From NCBI RefSeq assembly GCF_028281305.1, contig NZ_JANQKD010000067.1, positions 1-55,500 of the forward strand: DNA of 55,500 nucleotides, written 5' to 3'. Numbering within the stretch: the stretch's first letter is position 1; the number at the start of each line of letters is the position of its first letter. Positions 44,676 through 53,134 of this stretch are shown piece after piece. The notes under the pieces are model-generated. The model searched no databases, was not told the origin of the DNA, and saw only the letters and a program-made list of their open reading frames with translations. Made by a program: the position numbers and the translations under genes. The DNA is from Pelagibius sp. (GTDB taxonomy: Bacteria > Pseudomonadota > Alphaproteobacteria > Kiloniellales > Kiloniellaceae).

Positions 44676-45567
44676 ATCACATCAATCTAAAGTTGCTTTG
44701 CACACCCGAATGTGCGCCGAAGAGGGTAAAGAAACGGTGAAGGCGGGGCGGGCCGCACGCGGGACCAAGGGGCAGGCCGGCTGACAGAAGATCGGAAGTA
44801 TCTGCCGTCCCCTGGGGAATGGCCACTGAGGCCTAAAATACACGCAAAAACAATGTGTTACCGGTTTGCTCGATGAGCGGTTTGCAGCAGTCTTCGTAGC
44901 ACCCGGCAAAGCTCTAAACCGGCAGCGCCCGGTTATTCCAGCGGTCTGCTCGACTGTTCAATTGTTTGAAGGACGGGAACTGCACCCTCAACCCAGTCCA
45001 GCCACCGGAGTGAGGACACACAACTATTACCTAAGCGATCAGTTGGATCCGATTAGGAGTGCAAGCCCACCGACAACCCTATTGTGTGGACGTAGCATTG
45101 TGAGATCTGAATGCAGGTTCAAATCGAGGGCGCGATACCAGCGATACTTGCGAAACCTGCTTGAGGCAGCAGCGTAGCAGCAAGACCGCACTAGGGTCGG
45201 GACTCAACTGCTCCACCAAGAGACGGAAGCCGCCAAGAGAATGCCGGCGAGGAATGTGTCGGCGTGCTTGCCGTATCGGGTCGCGCAGCTTTGTGGCCTC
45301 ATAGGCCCGGCCGCGCTTCTCCTGGTTAGCGCTTGTTCAACTCCGTTTCTTTTGCGTTTCTTGTCCGCATAAGTATGGGGCAGGATACAGCGGCCAATCG
45401 AGCAAGGAGCGGGGACGCGCCCCTGCTACCCATGGATAGAAGGGCGCAATATGAGAACGAGGGAGACCTTGGCGAATTTCCGCAAGGACGGACAAAGGCA
45501 ACTTCAAAAAGGATCTGCGCTTCATCCACTTGATTGAAAGGCATTCAGATTTGTCTAGGGTCAAGAC
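44676..45567. other. Long intergenic boundary region before the catabolic island
   Basis: This 892-bp stretch has no gene I can support. Its GC is lower than that of the DNA to the left, and it contains the transposase tail at 45204-45290. A 103-codon frame at 44866-45177 begins with TTG, lacks a ribosome site and does not look protein-like. The string GGTTCAAATC at 45116 resembles a tRNA T-loop, but no stem or acceptor can be built around it. The 3' part (45300-45567) probably holds the promoter of the LysR gene. Confidence 0.5.
45204..45290 (-). pseudogene. Remnant of an IS5-type transposase C-terminus
   Basis: Read on the minus strand the fragment gives ATRYGKHADTFLAGILLAASVSWWSS and a stop, which matches in style the terminal segment (RRIATRYDK...TFLA...) of IS5-family transposases. 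Sequence upstream of it (to about 45330) does not continue the protein in any one frame, so only the tail remains. It marks an old insertion or rearrangement at the edge of the lower-GC island. Confidence 0.55.
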
Positions 45568-46548
45568 ATGCGTGACATCAATCTAAAGGCGACAGAATAC
45601 TTTGAGGCAGCAGCACGTCTTGGAACAGTGACCAAGGCGGCTGCCGAGTTGGGTGTGTCGCCGTCGGCGGTGAGCCAGCAAATCAAGCTTCTCGAAACGC
45701 AGTTCGGCGTGAAGCTCTTTCGCCGAGAAAAGCGGCGTTTGAAGCTAACCTTGGATGGAGACCGGTTGTTTCAGACCACGACGCAAGCTTTTGCAGCACT
45801 GCGAAACTCGCGGAACGCAATCGGACAGCAGCGGGGACAGCGTAGCCTGAACATGCGGGTATCCCCAAGTTATGGCGTGCGCTGGTTGGGCCCCAGGATT
45901 GCCGGTTTTGCTTCTGACAACCCTGACTGGAACATCCGAATTGATGCCACGCCAGAGTTCTCGGAATTCGACACGGAAGCGATTGATCTGGATTTGCGCT
46001 ATGGGCTTGGCGAGTGGGCCGGGCTGACCGTCGAGTGCATTATGCATGATGCCGTGCTGCCGCTGTGCAGCCCAGGGTTCCTCGAACGGACAAAAGAAGT
46101 ATCGAACGCCGTCGAGCGTTTGCAGGCTGCGCAGTTGATCGACAGCGTCAAGTCGCTATACCGCTGGGAGCTTTGGCTGGCCGCCAGCGGTTTCGAGATC
46201 CCTGACCTGACCTATCCTTTCCGTTTTGACCGGTCTTCTATGTCCATTGAGATGGCCAAACAGGGGGGCGGCGTGGCGCTGGACAGCGCCATGCTCTGCC
46301 GGGGTGAGATCGAGCGCGGCGAGCTTGTGCCGTTTCTGCCTGAAACGCCGGCTATCGAATTTGCGGCCTATTGGTTTGTCTGCCCGGCCCGGCACCTGAA
46401 CCGCCGTGTTGTCAACAGATTCTTCGAATGGGTCTCAGACGAGGCGAAAGAGCACCAGGGAAAGGTGCGCAGAATGTTGGAGAATCTCGGCTGCACATTT
46501 CGGGTCGCACCGAATGATGAGCTTTTGTCTGGAGAGACCAGTCAGTAG
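45568..46548 (+). CDS. LysR family transcriptional regulator (GcvA-like)
   Basis: A 326-residue regulator with an N-terminal helix-turn-helix (LKATEYFEAAARLGTVTKAA, then AELGVSPSAVSQQIKLLE) and an effector domain of the GcvA/AmpR type (RGQRSLNMRVSPSYGVRWLGPRIAGFASDNPDW, then DLDLRYGLGEWAGL). It converges on the TRAP large-permease gene; the two stop codons lie within 7 bp and the coding ends overlap. It is a candidate regulator of the TRAP/transketolase operon although it is not divergent from it. Codon use is less GC-biased than in genes before 44700. Confidence 0.9.
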   Translation: MRDINLKATEYFEAAARLGTVTKAAAELGVSPSAVSQQIKLLETQFGVKLFRREKRRLKLTLDGDRLFQTTTQAFAALRNSRNAIGQQRGQRSLNMRVSPSYGVRWLGPRIAGFASDNPDWNIRIDATPEFSEFDTEAIDLDLRYGLGEWAGLTVECIMHDAVLPLCSPGFLERTKEVSNAVERLQAAQLIDSVKSLYRWELWLAASGFEIPDLTYPFRFDRSSMSIEMAKQGGGVALDSAMLCRGEIERGELVPFLPETPAIEFAAYWFVCPARHLNRRVVNRFFEWVSDEAKEHQGKVRRMLENLGCTFRVAPNDELLSGETSQ

Positions 46549-47798
46549 ATCGTCAATGCAGGGACGAATGAGATCAGGGCCAAGACCGTGAGCGCGACGA
46601 GATAGAAAGGCAAAAGGGCCTTCACCGCCTCGCCGATCCCTACTTTGGCAATGGATGAGGATATGAAGAGCGTGGTGCCGACCGGCGGTGTGTAAAGCCC
46701 GATCGACAGGTTGACCACGATCATCAGGCCGAGCTGCACCGGATCAAGCCCAATCGCCTTGGCAATCGTCACGAAAATCGGACCAAGGAGCAGAACAGCC
46801 GCGGGCAGATCGAGAAACGCGCCGACCACGAGCATTACGATATTCAGCGCAATGATGACCATCCAGGGCTCGGAGATCGAGACTGCTACCCAGGCAGCAA
46901 GGTCCTGTGGTACGCGTTCTGCAGTCAGCACCCACTGGATCGTTGACGAGGCCATGATGATGATCATGACGGCACCAGTCATGGCGGCAGTATCCACGCC
47001 GGCGCGCCACAAGAGCTTTAGGTTCAGGTCCCGGTAGACAAAGCCGCTGACCAAAAGCGCATAGGCAACTGCCATGACGCTGACCTCGGTGGGCGTTGCG
47101 ATCCCAAAGCGGAGCGTACCGATCACGAAGACAGGCATGAGCATGGCTGGAATCGCGGCGTAGACCTGACTTTTGAATGCAGCAAAGCCTCCCTCAAGCG
47201 GTGCGCTTGGCAGGTTGCGCAGCCGGGCGATGATCCAGACCATGATAAACATGCCAAGCCCGAGCATCAGGCCCGGCAAAAGTCCGGCCACAAACAGATC
47301 AATCACCGAGGTATTCGAAATCAGCCCGTAGAGGATCAACGGGATCGAGGGCGGGATCAGCACGGAGATTGTCGACGATGACGAATTGATAGCGGCGGCA
47401 AAGCCGCCGGGATAACCCGCCTTCTTCTGCACCGGGATCAGCGCATTTCCCAAGGCGCTCGCGTCAGCCACAGCAGAGCCCGAGACGCCACCAAACATCA
47501 CCGATCCAAGGATGGAAACCTGCCCCATCCCGCCTTTGAATCGCCCGACCAGAAGCCGGGCAATGTTGACAAGATACTCGCCAAAGCGGCCCGACATCAT
47601 GAGGTTGCCCGCCAGAATAAAGAACGGAATGGCAAGCATCGGGAAGCTCTGGGTGGGCGTGTAAAGCCGCTGGGCCAACACGGCCATCGGTCTGCCGTCA
47701 AGCCACAGGGCGGCTGCGGCACCGCCCAGCATCGCATGCGCGACAGGCACCGAGAGCACGAGAAGCAGAAAGAAGGCCCAGAGAAGCGGCGCGGTCAT
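46542..47798 (-). CDS. dctM: TRAP transporter large permease (DctM)
   Basis: A 418-residue inner-membrane protein with about 12 hydrophobic helices. MLAIPFFILAGNLM, GGVSGSAVADASALGNALIP, NSSSSTISVLIPPSIPLILYG and the late LSIGLYTPPVGTTLFISSSIA are diagnostic of DctM. It is the last gene of the minus-strand operon and overlaps the tail of the facing LysR gene. With DctQ and DctP it forms a sodium-driven TRAP importer for a carboxylate or other organic acid. Confidence 0.95.
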   Translation of the reverse strand: MTAPLLWAFFLLLVLSVPVAHAMLGGAAAALWLDGRPMAVLAQRLYTPTQSFPMLAIPFFILAGNLMMSGRFGEYLVNIARLLVGRFKGGMGQVSILGSVMFGGVSGSAVADASALGNALIPVQKKAGYPGGFAAAINSSSSTISVLIPPSIPLILYGLISNTSVIDLFVAGLLPGLMLGLGMFIMVWIIARLRNLPSAPLEGGFAAFKSQVYAAIPAMLMPVFVIGTLRFGIATPTEVSVMAVAYALLVSGFVYRDLNLKLLWRAGVDTAAMTGAVMIIIMASSTIQWVLTAERVPQDLAAWVAVSISEPWMVIIALNIVMLVVGAFLDLPAAVLLLGPIFVTIAKAIGLDPVQLGLMIVVNLSIGLYTPPVGTTLFISSSIAKVGIGEAVKALLPFYLVALTVLALISFVPALTIY

Positions 47799-47802
47799 GG
47801 AC

Positions 47803-48351
47803 TTAGCTCAGGCTCGTGCCAGCGTGTCTGATATCGCCCAGCAAGGCGCGGGTCGCATCCATGAGAGCGATAACGGCCATACCCCCAAAGGCATAGATCA
47901 GGCTGGCATAGCCCCAGACTTGCTTCAGCCCCAGGGTCGCGAGGCTTTGGAACTGCGCGGCCCGGAATGTGGGTTGGCCCGTCCACACCACGGAAACGCA
48001 GATGACAAAAATCAGGAGACTGACCATCACCATCAGCCACCGCAAAGCGTTGGCACTCATAAGGTTGGGCAGAATCGTGATCGCAATGTTGCGCCCCTGT
48101 GCGGCGGCGATCAGGACACCGCCAGCGACGAGCCAAGGCAACAGGATGGCATGGATCTCATAGGCCCAGGGGATCCCGTCTCCGACCGCATAGCGCAGAA
48201 CGACATTGACAAACAAGAGAACGAACATCACCGCAAGGCAAGCAACGGCGACAATCCGGCCGCTCCAGTCAAGGAGGGCCGTCAGGCCACGGCAGGCGGA
48301 AAGGAAAGGGCCCGTAGGCCCTTGTCCCATGTCTCGTGTCGGCTCGCTCAC
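47803..48351 (-). CDS. dctQ: TRAP transporter small permease (DctQ)
   Basis: A 182-residue protein with four membrane helices and the DctQ pattern (VMFVLLFVNVVLRYAVGDGIPWAYEIHAILLPWLVAGGVLIAAAQGRNIAI). The start is GTG at 48351, overlapping the dctP stop (GTGA); an ATG seven codons later is an alternative. It ends 4 bp before dctM. Confidence 0.92.
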   Translation of the reverse strand: MSEPTRDMGQGPTGPFLSACRGLTALLDWSGRIVAVACLAVMFVLLFVNVVLRYAVGDGIPWAYEIHAILLPWLVAGGVLIAAAQGRNIAITILPNLMSANALRWLMVMVSLLIFVICVSVVWTGQPTFRAAQFQSLATLGLKQVWGYASLIYAFGGMAVIALMDATRALLGDIRHAGTSLS

Positions 48352-49304
48352 TCCAGACCAGCGGCCGCTTTCAGGGCGGCAACCAGCTCTGGGTAGTCGG
48401 CTGCGTATTGGTCATAGACCGACGCGGTCGCTGCGATATAGGCTGCCTTGTCCGCTTCGGCGAACTGCGCGCCTTCCTCGGTCATGCGCGGACGCAGCGT
48501 TGCGTCACCCTTCAAGGACAAGCCGCGCTGGATTTCTCCGGCCTCGGCTGTCGCGTTCAAGGCGCATTCCTGCTTTGCCGCATCCAGACCGGACCACCAG
48601 GCCATGCTCGCGACCACGGGCGTGGATTCGTATTTGTGGCCGGTCATCGTCACGTAGGGCGTGATGTCATGCAGTTTTGCCGAATGGATATTGACCAGCG
48701 GGTTTTCCTGCCCTTCGAACACACCCGACCGCAGGGCCGACGGCAGTTCGGACCAGGCCAGCGGAGCCGGGTTCGCGCCAAGCGCTTCAAAGATGGCAAG
48801 CGTCATCGGATCAGGGGGCGTACGGATCTTCATGCCCGCGACATCCTCGGGCGACGACACATGCTTGCTTGTATGGGTGATGTTGCGAATGCCGTTGTCC
48901 CAGAAGCCAAGCACTTTCAGGCCAGCGCTCTGCGCGCGCTCGTCGATCATGTCACCGACCTCGCCGTCCACAACGGCCCAGGCGGTCGGCAGGTCGCTGA
49001 ACAGGAACGGCAGCCCTAGAAGGCCAACTTCGGGCACAATCTGGCTCATGGCGCCCTGGCTGTTTGCGGAAACCTGAATGACGCCGGACTGGGCCGAAGT
49101 CAGCATTTCCGCATCGTTGCCCATGGTCGCCGCGGGCGCGTGGTTCACCTCTTCACCGGCGCAGGCCGCATAGAGGTCAGCCCATTTTTCAGCAGCGATA
49201 TAGCGCGGGTTGCCGGGATTGGCCCCATGCGCAAAGATGACCTCGGCCTGAGCGGCCCCGGTCATGGCCAGAACGGCCACGGCTGCCAGAAGCTTCGTCT
49301 TCAT
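48348..49304 (-). CDS. dctP: TRAP transporter substrate-binding protein (DctP)
   Basis: A 318-residue periplasmic binding protein. Signal peptide MKTKLLAAVAVLAMTGAAQA is followed by the DctP fold, including GMKIRTPPDPMTLAIFEALGANPAPLAWSELPSALRSG (the Arg binds the ligand carboxylate) and FEGQENPLVNIH. The conserved Arg supports an acidic ligand; its identity must be inferred from the pathway. GGGAGGA precedes the ATG. It is the first of the three transport genes, 63 bp after the dehydrogenase. Confidence 0.94.
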   Translation of the reverse strand: MKTKLLAAVAVLAMTGAAQAEVIFAHGANPGNPRYIAAEKWADLYAACAGEEVNHAPAATMGNDAEMLTSAQSGVIQVSANSQGAMSQIVPEVGLLGLPFLFSDLPTAWAVVDGEVGDMIDERAQSAGLKVLGFWDNGIRNITHTSKHVSSPEDVAGMKIRTPPDPMTLAIFEALGANPAPLAWSELPSALRSGVFEGQENPLVNIHSAKLHDITPYVTMTGHKYESTPVVASMAWWSGLDAAKQECALNATAEAGEIQRGLSLKGDATLRPRMTEEGAQFAEADKAAYIAATASVYDQYAADYPELVAALKAAAGLE

Positions 49305-49367
49305 TTGGTCTTCCTCCCTTGATTATGACCATGTTGTGACCGGTCATCCGGCCTTCTTCTAAGATGT

Positions 49368-50324
49368 TCATGTCAATGTGCGCACCGGAGCGCCCGACAA
49401 GAACGCATCAATACTCTCAATAACCTGCCGCCAGACTTCGGCCATGGCCTGATCGCTTGCCCAGGCGGTATGGGGCGTCAGAATGACGTCGGGACGTGCC
49501 GCCGCCCCGAAAATCGGATTGTCGGGACTGGGCGGCTCTGACGTCAAAACGTCGAAGCCCAAACCGGAAATCAGTCCCTCTTCCAGAGCCGCCACGGCAT
49601 CTGCTTCATTCACGAGGCCACCACGGGCCGTGTTGACAATGATGGGTCGCCGTTTCATCGCGCGAAACTCAGGCATTGCCAGAACATTGCGGGTTCCAGG
49701 GGTCAGAGGGGCGTGGCAGGTGATCACGTCGGCCTCCGCCAGCACCTGCTCGAATGGCGTGTATAGTGGGCCAAGCCCCTCAACCCCTTTATGGGCGGCG
49801 AACATCACCTCCATGCCAAAGGCTTCGGCAATCTTGCCGACCGCCTGGCCAATGACGCCTTCGCCGATGATGCCAATCTTGCCGCCTGCCAGATCGCTGA
49901 TCGGATAGTCAAAGAAACAGAACTGCTGCTCTTCCTGCCAACGCCCCTTGAGTACGGCGTTGCGATAGCCGGGGATCGCCCGTTTCAGCGCGAGGATCAG
50001 CGCAAAGGTGTGCTCGGGGACTGTGCTCTTCGCATAGCCGCGCACGTTAGAAACCGTGACGCCACAGGCGTTGCAGGCGTCAAGGTCTATGCAGTCATAT
50101 CCCGTCGCAGCAACGGTGACGAACCGAAGGTCAGGCAATTGCGCCAAAGCCCCTGCTGTTATCGGGACCTTGTTGGTAATGGCCACCTTGGCCCCGGCAA
50201 GTCGGGTGACGACGTCTTCGGCGGTGCTGCGGTCGTGCTGGATCCACTCATGAGCCGCGTTGGGGTGGATCAGGTCCACCCCGGGTCCCATGGTCGCACG
50301 ATCGAGAAAGACTATCCGCGTCAT
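49368..50324 (-). CDS. D-isomer-specific 2-hydroxyacid dehydrogenase (hydroxypyruvate/glyoxylate reductase-like)
   Basis: A 318-residue NAD(P)-dependent dehydrogenase. The catalytic triad is visible: Arg in NTARGGLVNEADA, Glu in SEPPSPDNP and His in LTPHTAWAS. The Rossmann motif is GIIGEGVIGQAVGKIAEAFGM (G-E-G replaces the usual G-x-G pattern but keeps the glycines). Similarity in layout is closest to glycerate dehydrogenase/hydroxypyruvate reductase. The start is ATG at 50324; a TTG one codon earlier is not needed. It follows the SDR gene by 7 bp. Confidence 0.9.
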   Translation of the reverse strand: MTRIVFLDRATMGPGVDLIHPNAAHEWIQHDRSTAEDVVTRLAGAKVAITNKVPITAGALAQLPDLRFVTVAATGYDCIDLDACNACGVTVSNVRGYAKSTVPEHTFALILALKRAIPGYRNAVLKGRWQEEQQFCFFDYPISDLAGGKIGIIGEGVIGQAVGKIAEAFGMEVMFAAHKGVEGLGPLYTPFEQVLAEADVITCHAPLTPGTRNVLAMPEFRAMKRRPIIVNTARGGLVNEADAVAALEEGLISGLGFDVLTSEPPSPDNPIFGAAARPDVILTPHTAWASDQAMAEVWRQVIESIDAFLSGAPVRTLT

Positions 50325-50331
50325 CAAAACC

Positions 50332-51084
50332 TCAGTGGATCAGCGAGCCGCCGTTCACATCGACCTCGGAGCCCGTGCAATAGGCCGACAGGTCCGATGC
50401 GAGGAAAAGGGCACAGCCTGCAACGTCTTCGGCTGTCCCGGCACGGCCCATAGGGATGCCCGCCAGAACCTGGGCGCGCATTTCGCCGGTCAGCTTGCCT
50501 GCGGTGATGTCGGTGGCGATGAAGCCGGGGCAGATGGCGTTGGAGCGCACGTTGTCCGGCGCCAACTCGCGCGCCATCGCCTTGGTCAGCCCAAGCACGC
50601 CCGCCTTGGCCGCCGAGTAGTGCGGCCCGCCAAAGATACCGCCGCCCCGCTGCGCCGAGACAGAAGACAGGTTGACGATGGAGCCGGATTTCTGCGCCCG
50701 CATGGTCGGGATCACGGCCTGGCTCATGTAAAGTGTGCCACGCAAACTGACGTCCGTGACCGCGTCGTAGTTCTCAGGCGCAATCTCCATCAGTTTCAGC
50801 GGCTGCGTGATCCCGGCGTTGTTGACCAGAATGTCGATGCGACCGAACTGATCCGCGACATGTTTTGCCACCCGCGCACAATCTGCTTTGTCCACCACAT
50901 TGCCCGCAAGGCCGATATGACCATCGCCCGGCAAATCGGATGCCGCGGCTTCGGAGGCACCCGCGTCAAGGTCGGTAATCACAACCCTTGCCCCGTGCTC
51001 TGCAAAGAGCTTCGCCGTCGCCTTACCGAGCCCGCGCGGGCTTGCCGCCCCGGTTACGATTGCGATCTTGGCACCTAAAAGCAC
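50332..51084 (-). CDS. Short-chain dehydrogenase/reductase (FabG-like)
   Basis: A 250-residue classical SDR. It has a cofactor motif TGAASPRGLGKATA (an extra Pro-Arg in the usual TGxxxGxG), Asp in VVITDLDAG (NAD preference), NNAG, the catalytic Ser in VNLSSVSAQRGG and the YSAAK pair in HYSAAKAGVLG. The start is GTG at 51084, fixed by AGGAGG 7 nt upstream. It would oxidise a polyol or hydroxyacid, or reduce a keto product, in the imported compound's pathway. It lies 20 bp after the transketolase C-half gene. Confidence 0.92.
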   Translation of the reverse strand: MLLGAKIAIVTGAASPRGLGKATAKLFAEHGARVVITDLDAGASEAAASDLPGDGHIGLAGNVVDKADCARVAKHVADQFGRIDILVNNAGITQPLKLMEIAPENYDAVTDVSLRGTLYMSQAVIPTMRAQKSGSIVNLSSVSAQRGGGIFGGPHYSAAKAGVLGLTKAMARELAPDNVRSNAICPGFIATDITAGKLTGEMRAQVLAGIPMGRAGTAEDVAGCALFLASDLSAYCTGSEVDVNGGSLIH

Positions 51085-51104
51085 TCTGTGTCCTCCTGCC
51101 GGTC

Positions 51105-52133
51105 TCAGAGCCAGTCTTTGATTTGTGTTGCGACCTCTTGGGTCGAGAGGCCGTACAAATCGTGAAGCGTTGGCAGCGCGCCGGCCTCAAGAAATTCGTC
51201 GGGCAGACCAATCATGCGAAATGTCGGGTGAACGCCCGCGCGCATCAACGTCCCGGCGACGGCCTCACCCAAGCCGCCAATGACGGTATGGTTCTCTGCC
51301 GTCACGCAGAGTCGACCTTTGCCCGCCTCGGAGATGATCGTGCCAGCATCCAGCGGCTTGATCGTCGGCACGTGCAGCACCGCAACATCGACGCCGTCTC
51401 TTTCCAATTGCTCGGCTGCATCAAGCGCGCGCATGGTCATGATTCCCGAGGAGATCACCAATACGTCCTTGCCGTCGCGGATCATCTGCGCCTTGCCAAG
51501 TTGGAACTTGTAGTCTGGCTTGTGGCGGGTCAGCACCTTTGGCACCTTGCCTCGCAAAAGGCGGGCATAGACCGGGCTGGGCTCTGCAATCATCGCGGGC
51601 ACCATGCCCGCCACGTCGCAGGCATCGCAGGGGTCGATCAGCACCATATTGGGCAGCCCTCGGAAAATCGCGAGATCCTCGAAGGCCTGGTGGCTTGGAC
51701 CGTATCCTGTGGTCAGGCCGGGCAGAGCGCAGGCGATTTTCACCGGCAGATTTTCTTCGGCAATCGCCATGGCGATAAAGTCGTAGGCACGGCGCGAGGC
51801 AAAGACCGCATAGGTGGTGGCAAACGGCAAGAACCCTTCCCGCGCCATCCCGGCGGCAGCGGAAAACAAGAGCTGCTCGGCCATGCCCATCTGGTAAAAC
51901 CGCTCCGGCATCGCATCCGCAAAGACGTGCAGGTCGGTATACTTCGACAAATCTGCCGACAGGCCGACGATGCGATCATTCGACTTCGCGGCCTCGACGA
52001 GTGCAGTGCCGAAGGGCGCAGACACCGTGTCATACCCTTCTGCCGCGAGCGATGCGATCATCGCAGAGGTGGCGACCTTGGTATCTGGCGCTGTGCGGGG
52101 CTCGTATTTGCGGGCCATGGAAGCGGTCGTCAT
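51105..52133 (-). CDS. Transketolase, C-terminal subunit (split enzyme)
   Basis: A 342-residue protein comprising the pyrimidine-binding and C-terminal domains of transketolase: RFYQMGMAEQLLFSAAAGMA with the catalytic Glu, FATTYAVFASRRAYDFI, TTGYGPSHQAFEDLAIFRG and, in the C-terminal domain, VLVISSGIMTMRALDAAEQL. It overlaps the N-terminal subunit gene by 4 bp (ATGA), so equal amounts are made. The two chains together form one ThDP enzyme that moves a two-carbon ketol unit. Confidence 0.93.
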   Translation of the reverse strand: MTTASMARKYEPRTAPDTKVATSAMIASLAAEGYDTVSAPFGTALVEAAKSNDRIVGLSADLSKYTDLHVFADAMPERFYQMGMAEQLLFSAAAGMAREGFLPFATTYAVFASRRAYDFIAMAIAEENLPVKIACALPGLTTGYGPSHQAFEDLAIFRGLPNMVLIDPCDACDVAGMVPAMIAEPSPVYARLLRGKVPKVLTRHKPDYKFQLGKAQMIRDGKDVLVISSGIMTMRALDAAEQLERDGVDVAVLHVPTIKPLDAGTIISEAGKGRLCVTAENHTVIGGLGEAVAGTLMRAGVHPTFRMIGLPDEFLEAGALPTLHDLYGLSTQEVATQIKDWL

Positions 52134-52984
52134 TGCGGCTTCCCCTCATCCAGTTTGGCCAGGGCCTCCGCCCATTCATCCGGCTCGACCCGCACAAAAT
52201 GCGTGATTTCCCGCGCCTCCAGAAAATCGACACCCTTGCACATCGTCGTGTTGCAGATGATCACGCGGGGCCGCGGATCATCGAGCGCGCGGGCCGCATC
52301 GAAAGCCGCCACGAGCGCGTCCAAGTCGTTGCCATCCACCTCCTGCGCGTGCCAGCCGAAGGCCTCCCATTTTGGCGCCTCAGCGCCTACAGCCAGGGCA
52401 TCCCGCGTCGGCCCGTCCGCCTGCTGGTTATTGAAGTCCACAACACAGATCAGATTATCGAGCTTCCATTGGACAGCCGACATGACGGCTTCCCAGGTTG
52501 AGCCCTCGCCAAGCTCACCGTCCGACATCAGGTTATAGACGAACGCCGGGTTACGCTTGCGCTTCAGCCCCAAGGCAGCCCCGACCGCGATCCCCAGACC
52601 CTGACCAAGCGAGCCGCCCGTGATCTCCATTCCCGGCGTATAGGACGCCATGCCCGACATCGGCATTCGGCTGTCGTCCATGCCATAGGTCGGAATTTCG
52701 TCTTCGGGCAGGACCCCGGCCTCAATCAAGGCTGCATATAGCGCAATCGCGTAGTGCCCGATCGACAGGTAGAATCGGTCGCGGCCCTCCCACTCGGGGT
52801 CTTCCGGCCGATAATCCATCGCATTGAAGTATGAGACCGCCAATACGTCGGCAATGCCGAGCGCCTGTCCGATATAGCCCTGCCCCTGAACCTCACCCAT
52901 CAAAAGCGCTCTGCGGCGGATGTTCCACGCACGCATCTCAAGTGAGACGTTGGATAATGGTGCCGTGCGTTTGGCCACGCCCAT
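52130..52984 (-). CDS. Transketolase, N-terminal subunit (split enzyme)
   Basis: A 284-residue ThDP-binding half of transketolase. Landmarks are GHYAIALYAALIEAGVLP, SLGQGLGIAVGAALG and the ThDP/magnesium motif SDGELGEGSTWEAVMSAVQWKLDNLICVVDFNNQQADG. The usual GDGE reads SDGE, which keeps the metal-binding Asp. The ATG at 52984 has AGGAA 5 nt upstream; the far longer open frame above it crosses the divergent promoter region and the other transketolase gene and is not coding. First gene of the seven-gene operon. Confidence 0.93.
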   Translation of the reverse strand: MGVAKRTAPLSNVSLEMRAWNIRRRALLMGEVQGQGYIGQALGIADVLAVSYFNAMDYRPEDPEWEGRDRFYLSIGHYAIALYAALIEAGVLPEDEIPTYGMDDSRMPMSGMASYTPGMEITGGSLGQGLGIAVGAALGLKRKRNPAFVYNLMSDGELGEGSTWEAVMSAVQWKLDNLICVVDFNNQQADGPTRDALAVGAEAPKWEAFGWHAQEVDGNDLDALVAAFDAARALDDPRPRVIICNTTMCKGVDFLEAREITHFVRVEPDEWAEALAKLDEGKPQ

Positions 52985-53134
52985 GCCGTTCCTCCCAGCT
53001 TCTGGACGAGACGCTAACAGCCGGTCCCTCCCTTGAAACTTTAAAAAAACGCAAAACATGTTTAGGAAAACTACACAACTCCGCCCCGAAAAAGATCGTA
53101 AGTCTTTGCCTCGACGAGAAGTGGGAGGCACGAG
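52985..53134. promoter_or_regulatory. Divergent control region between two transketolase genes
   Basis: This 150-bp gap separates genes transcribed in opposite directions and is the AT-richest stretch nearby. It contains TTGAAA (53032-53037), an A-run, and a perfect 10-bp palindrome AAACATGTTT (53054-53063), which could be the operator for a LysR or other regulator acting on both sides. No convincing paired -10 boxes can be fixed by eye. Confidence 0.5.

Noticed and set aside
45116..45125. GGTTCAAATC, which looks like a tRNA T-loop
   Set aside because: The flanking bases do not pair into a T-stem, and no anticodon arm or acceptor stem can be drawn at the proper distances.
44866..45177. A 103-codon plus-strand frame in the boundary region
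   Set aside because: It begins with TTG without a ribosome site, and its translation has no domain-like pattern or codon bias of the surrounding genes.
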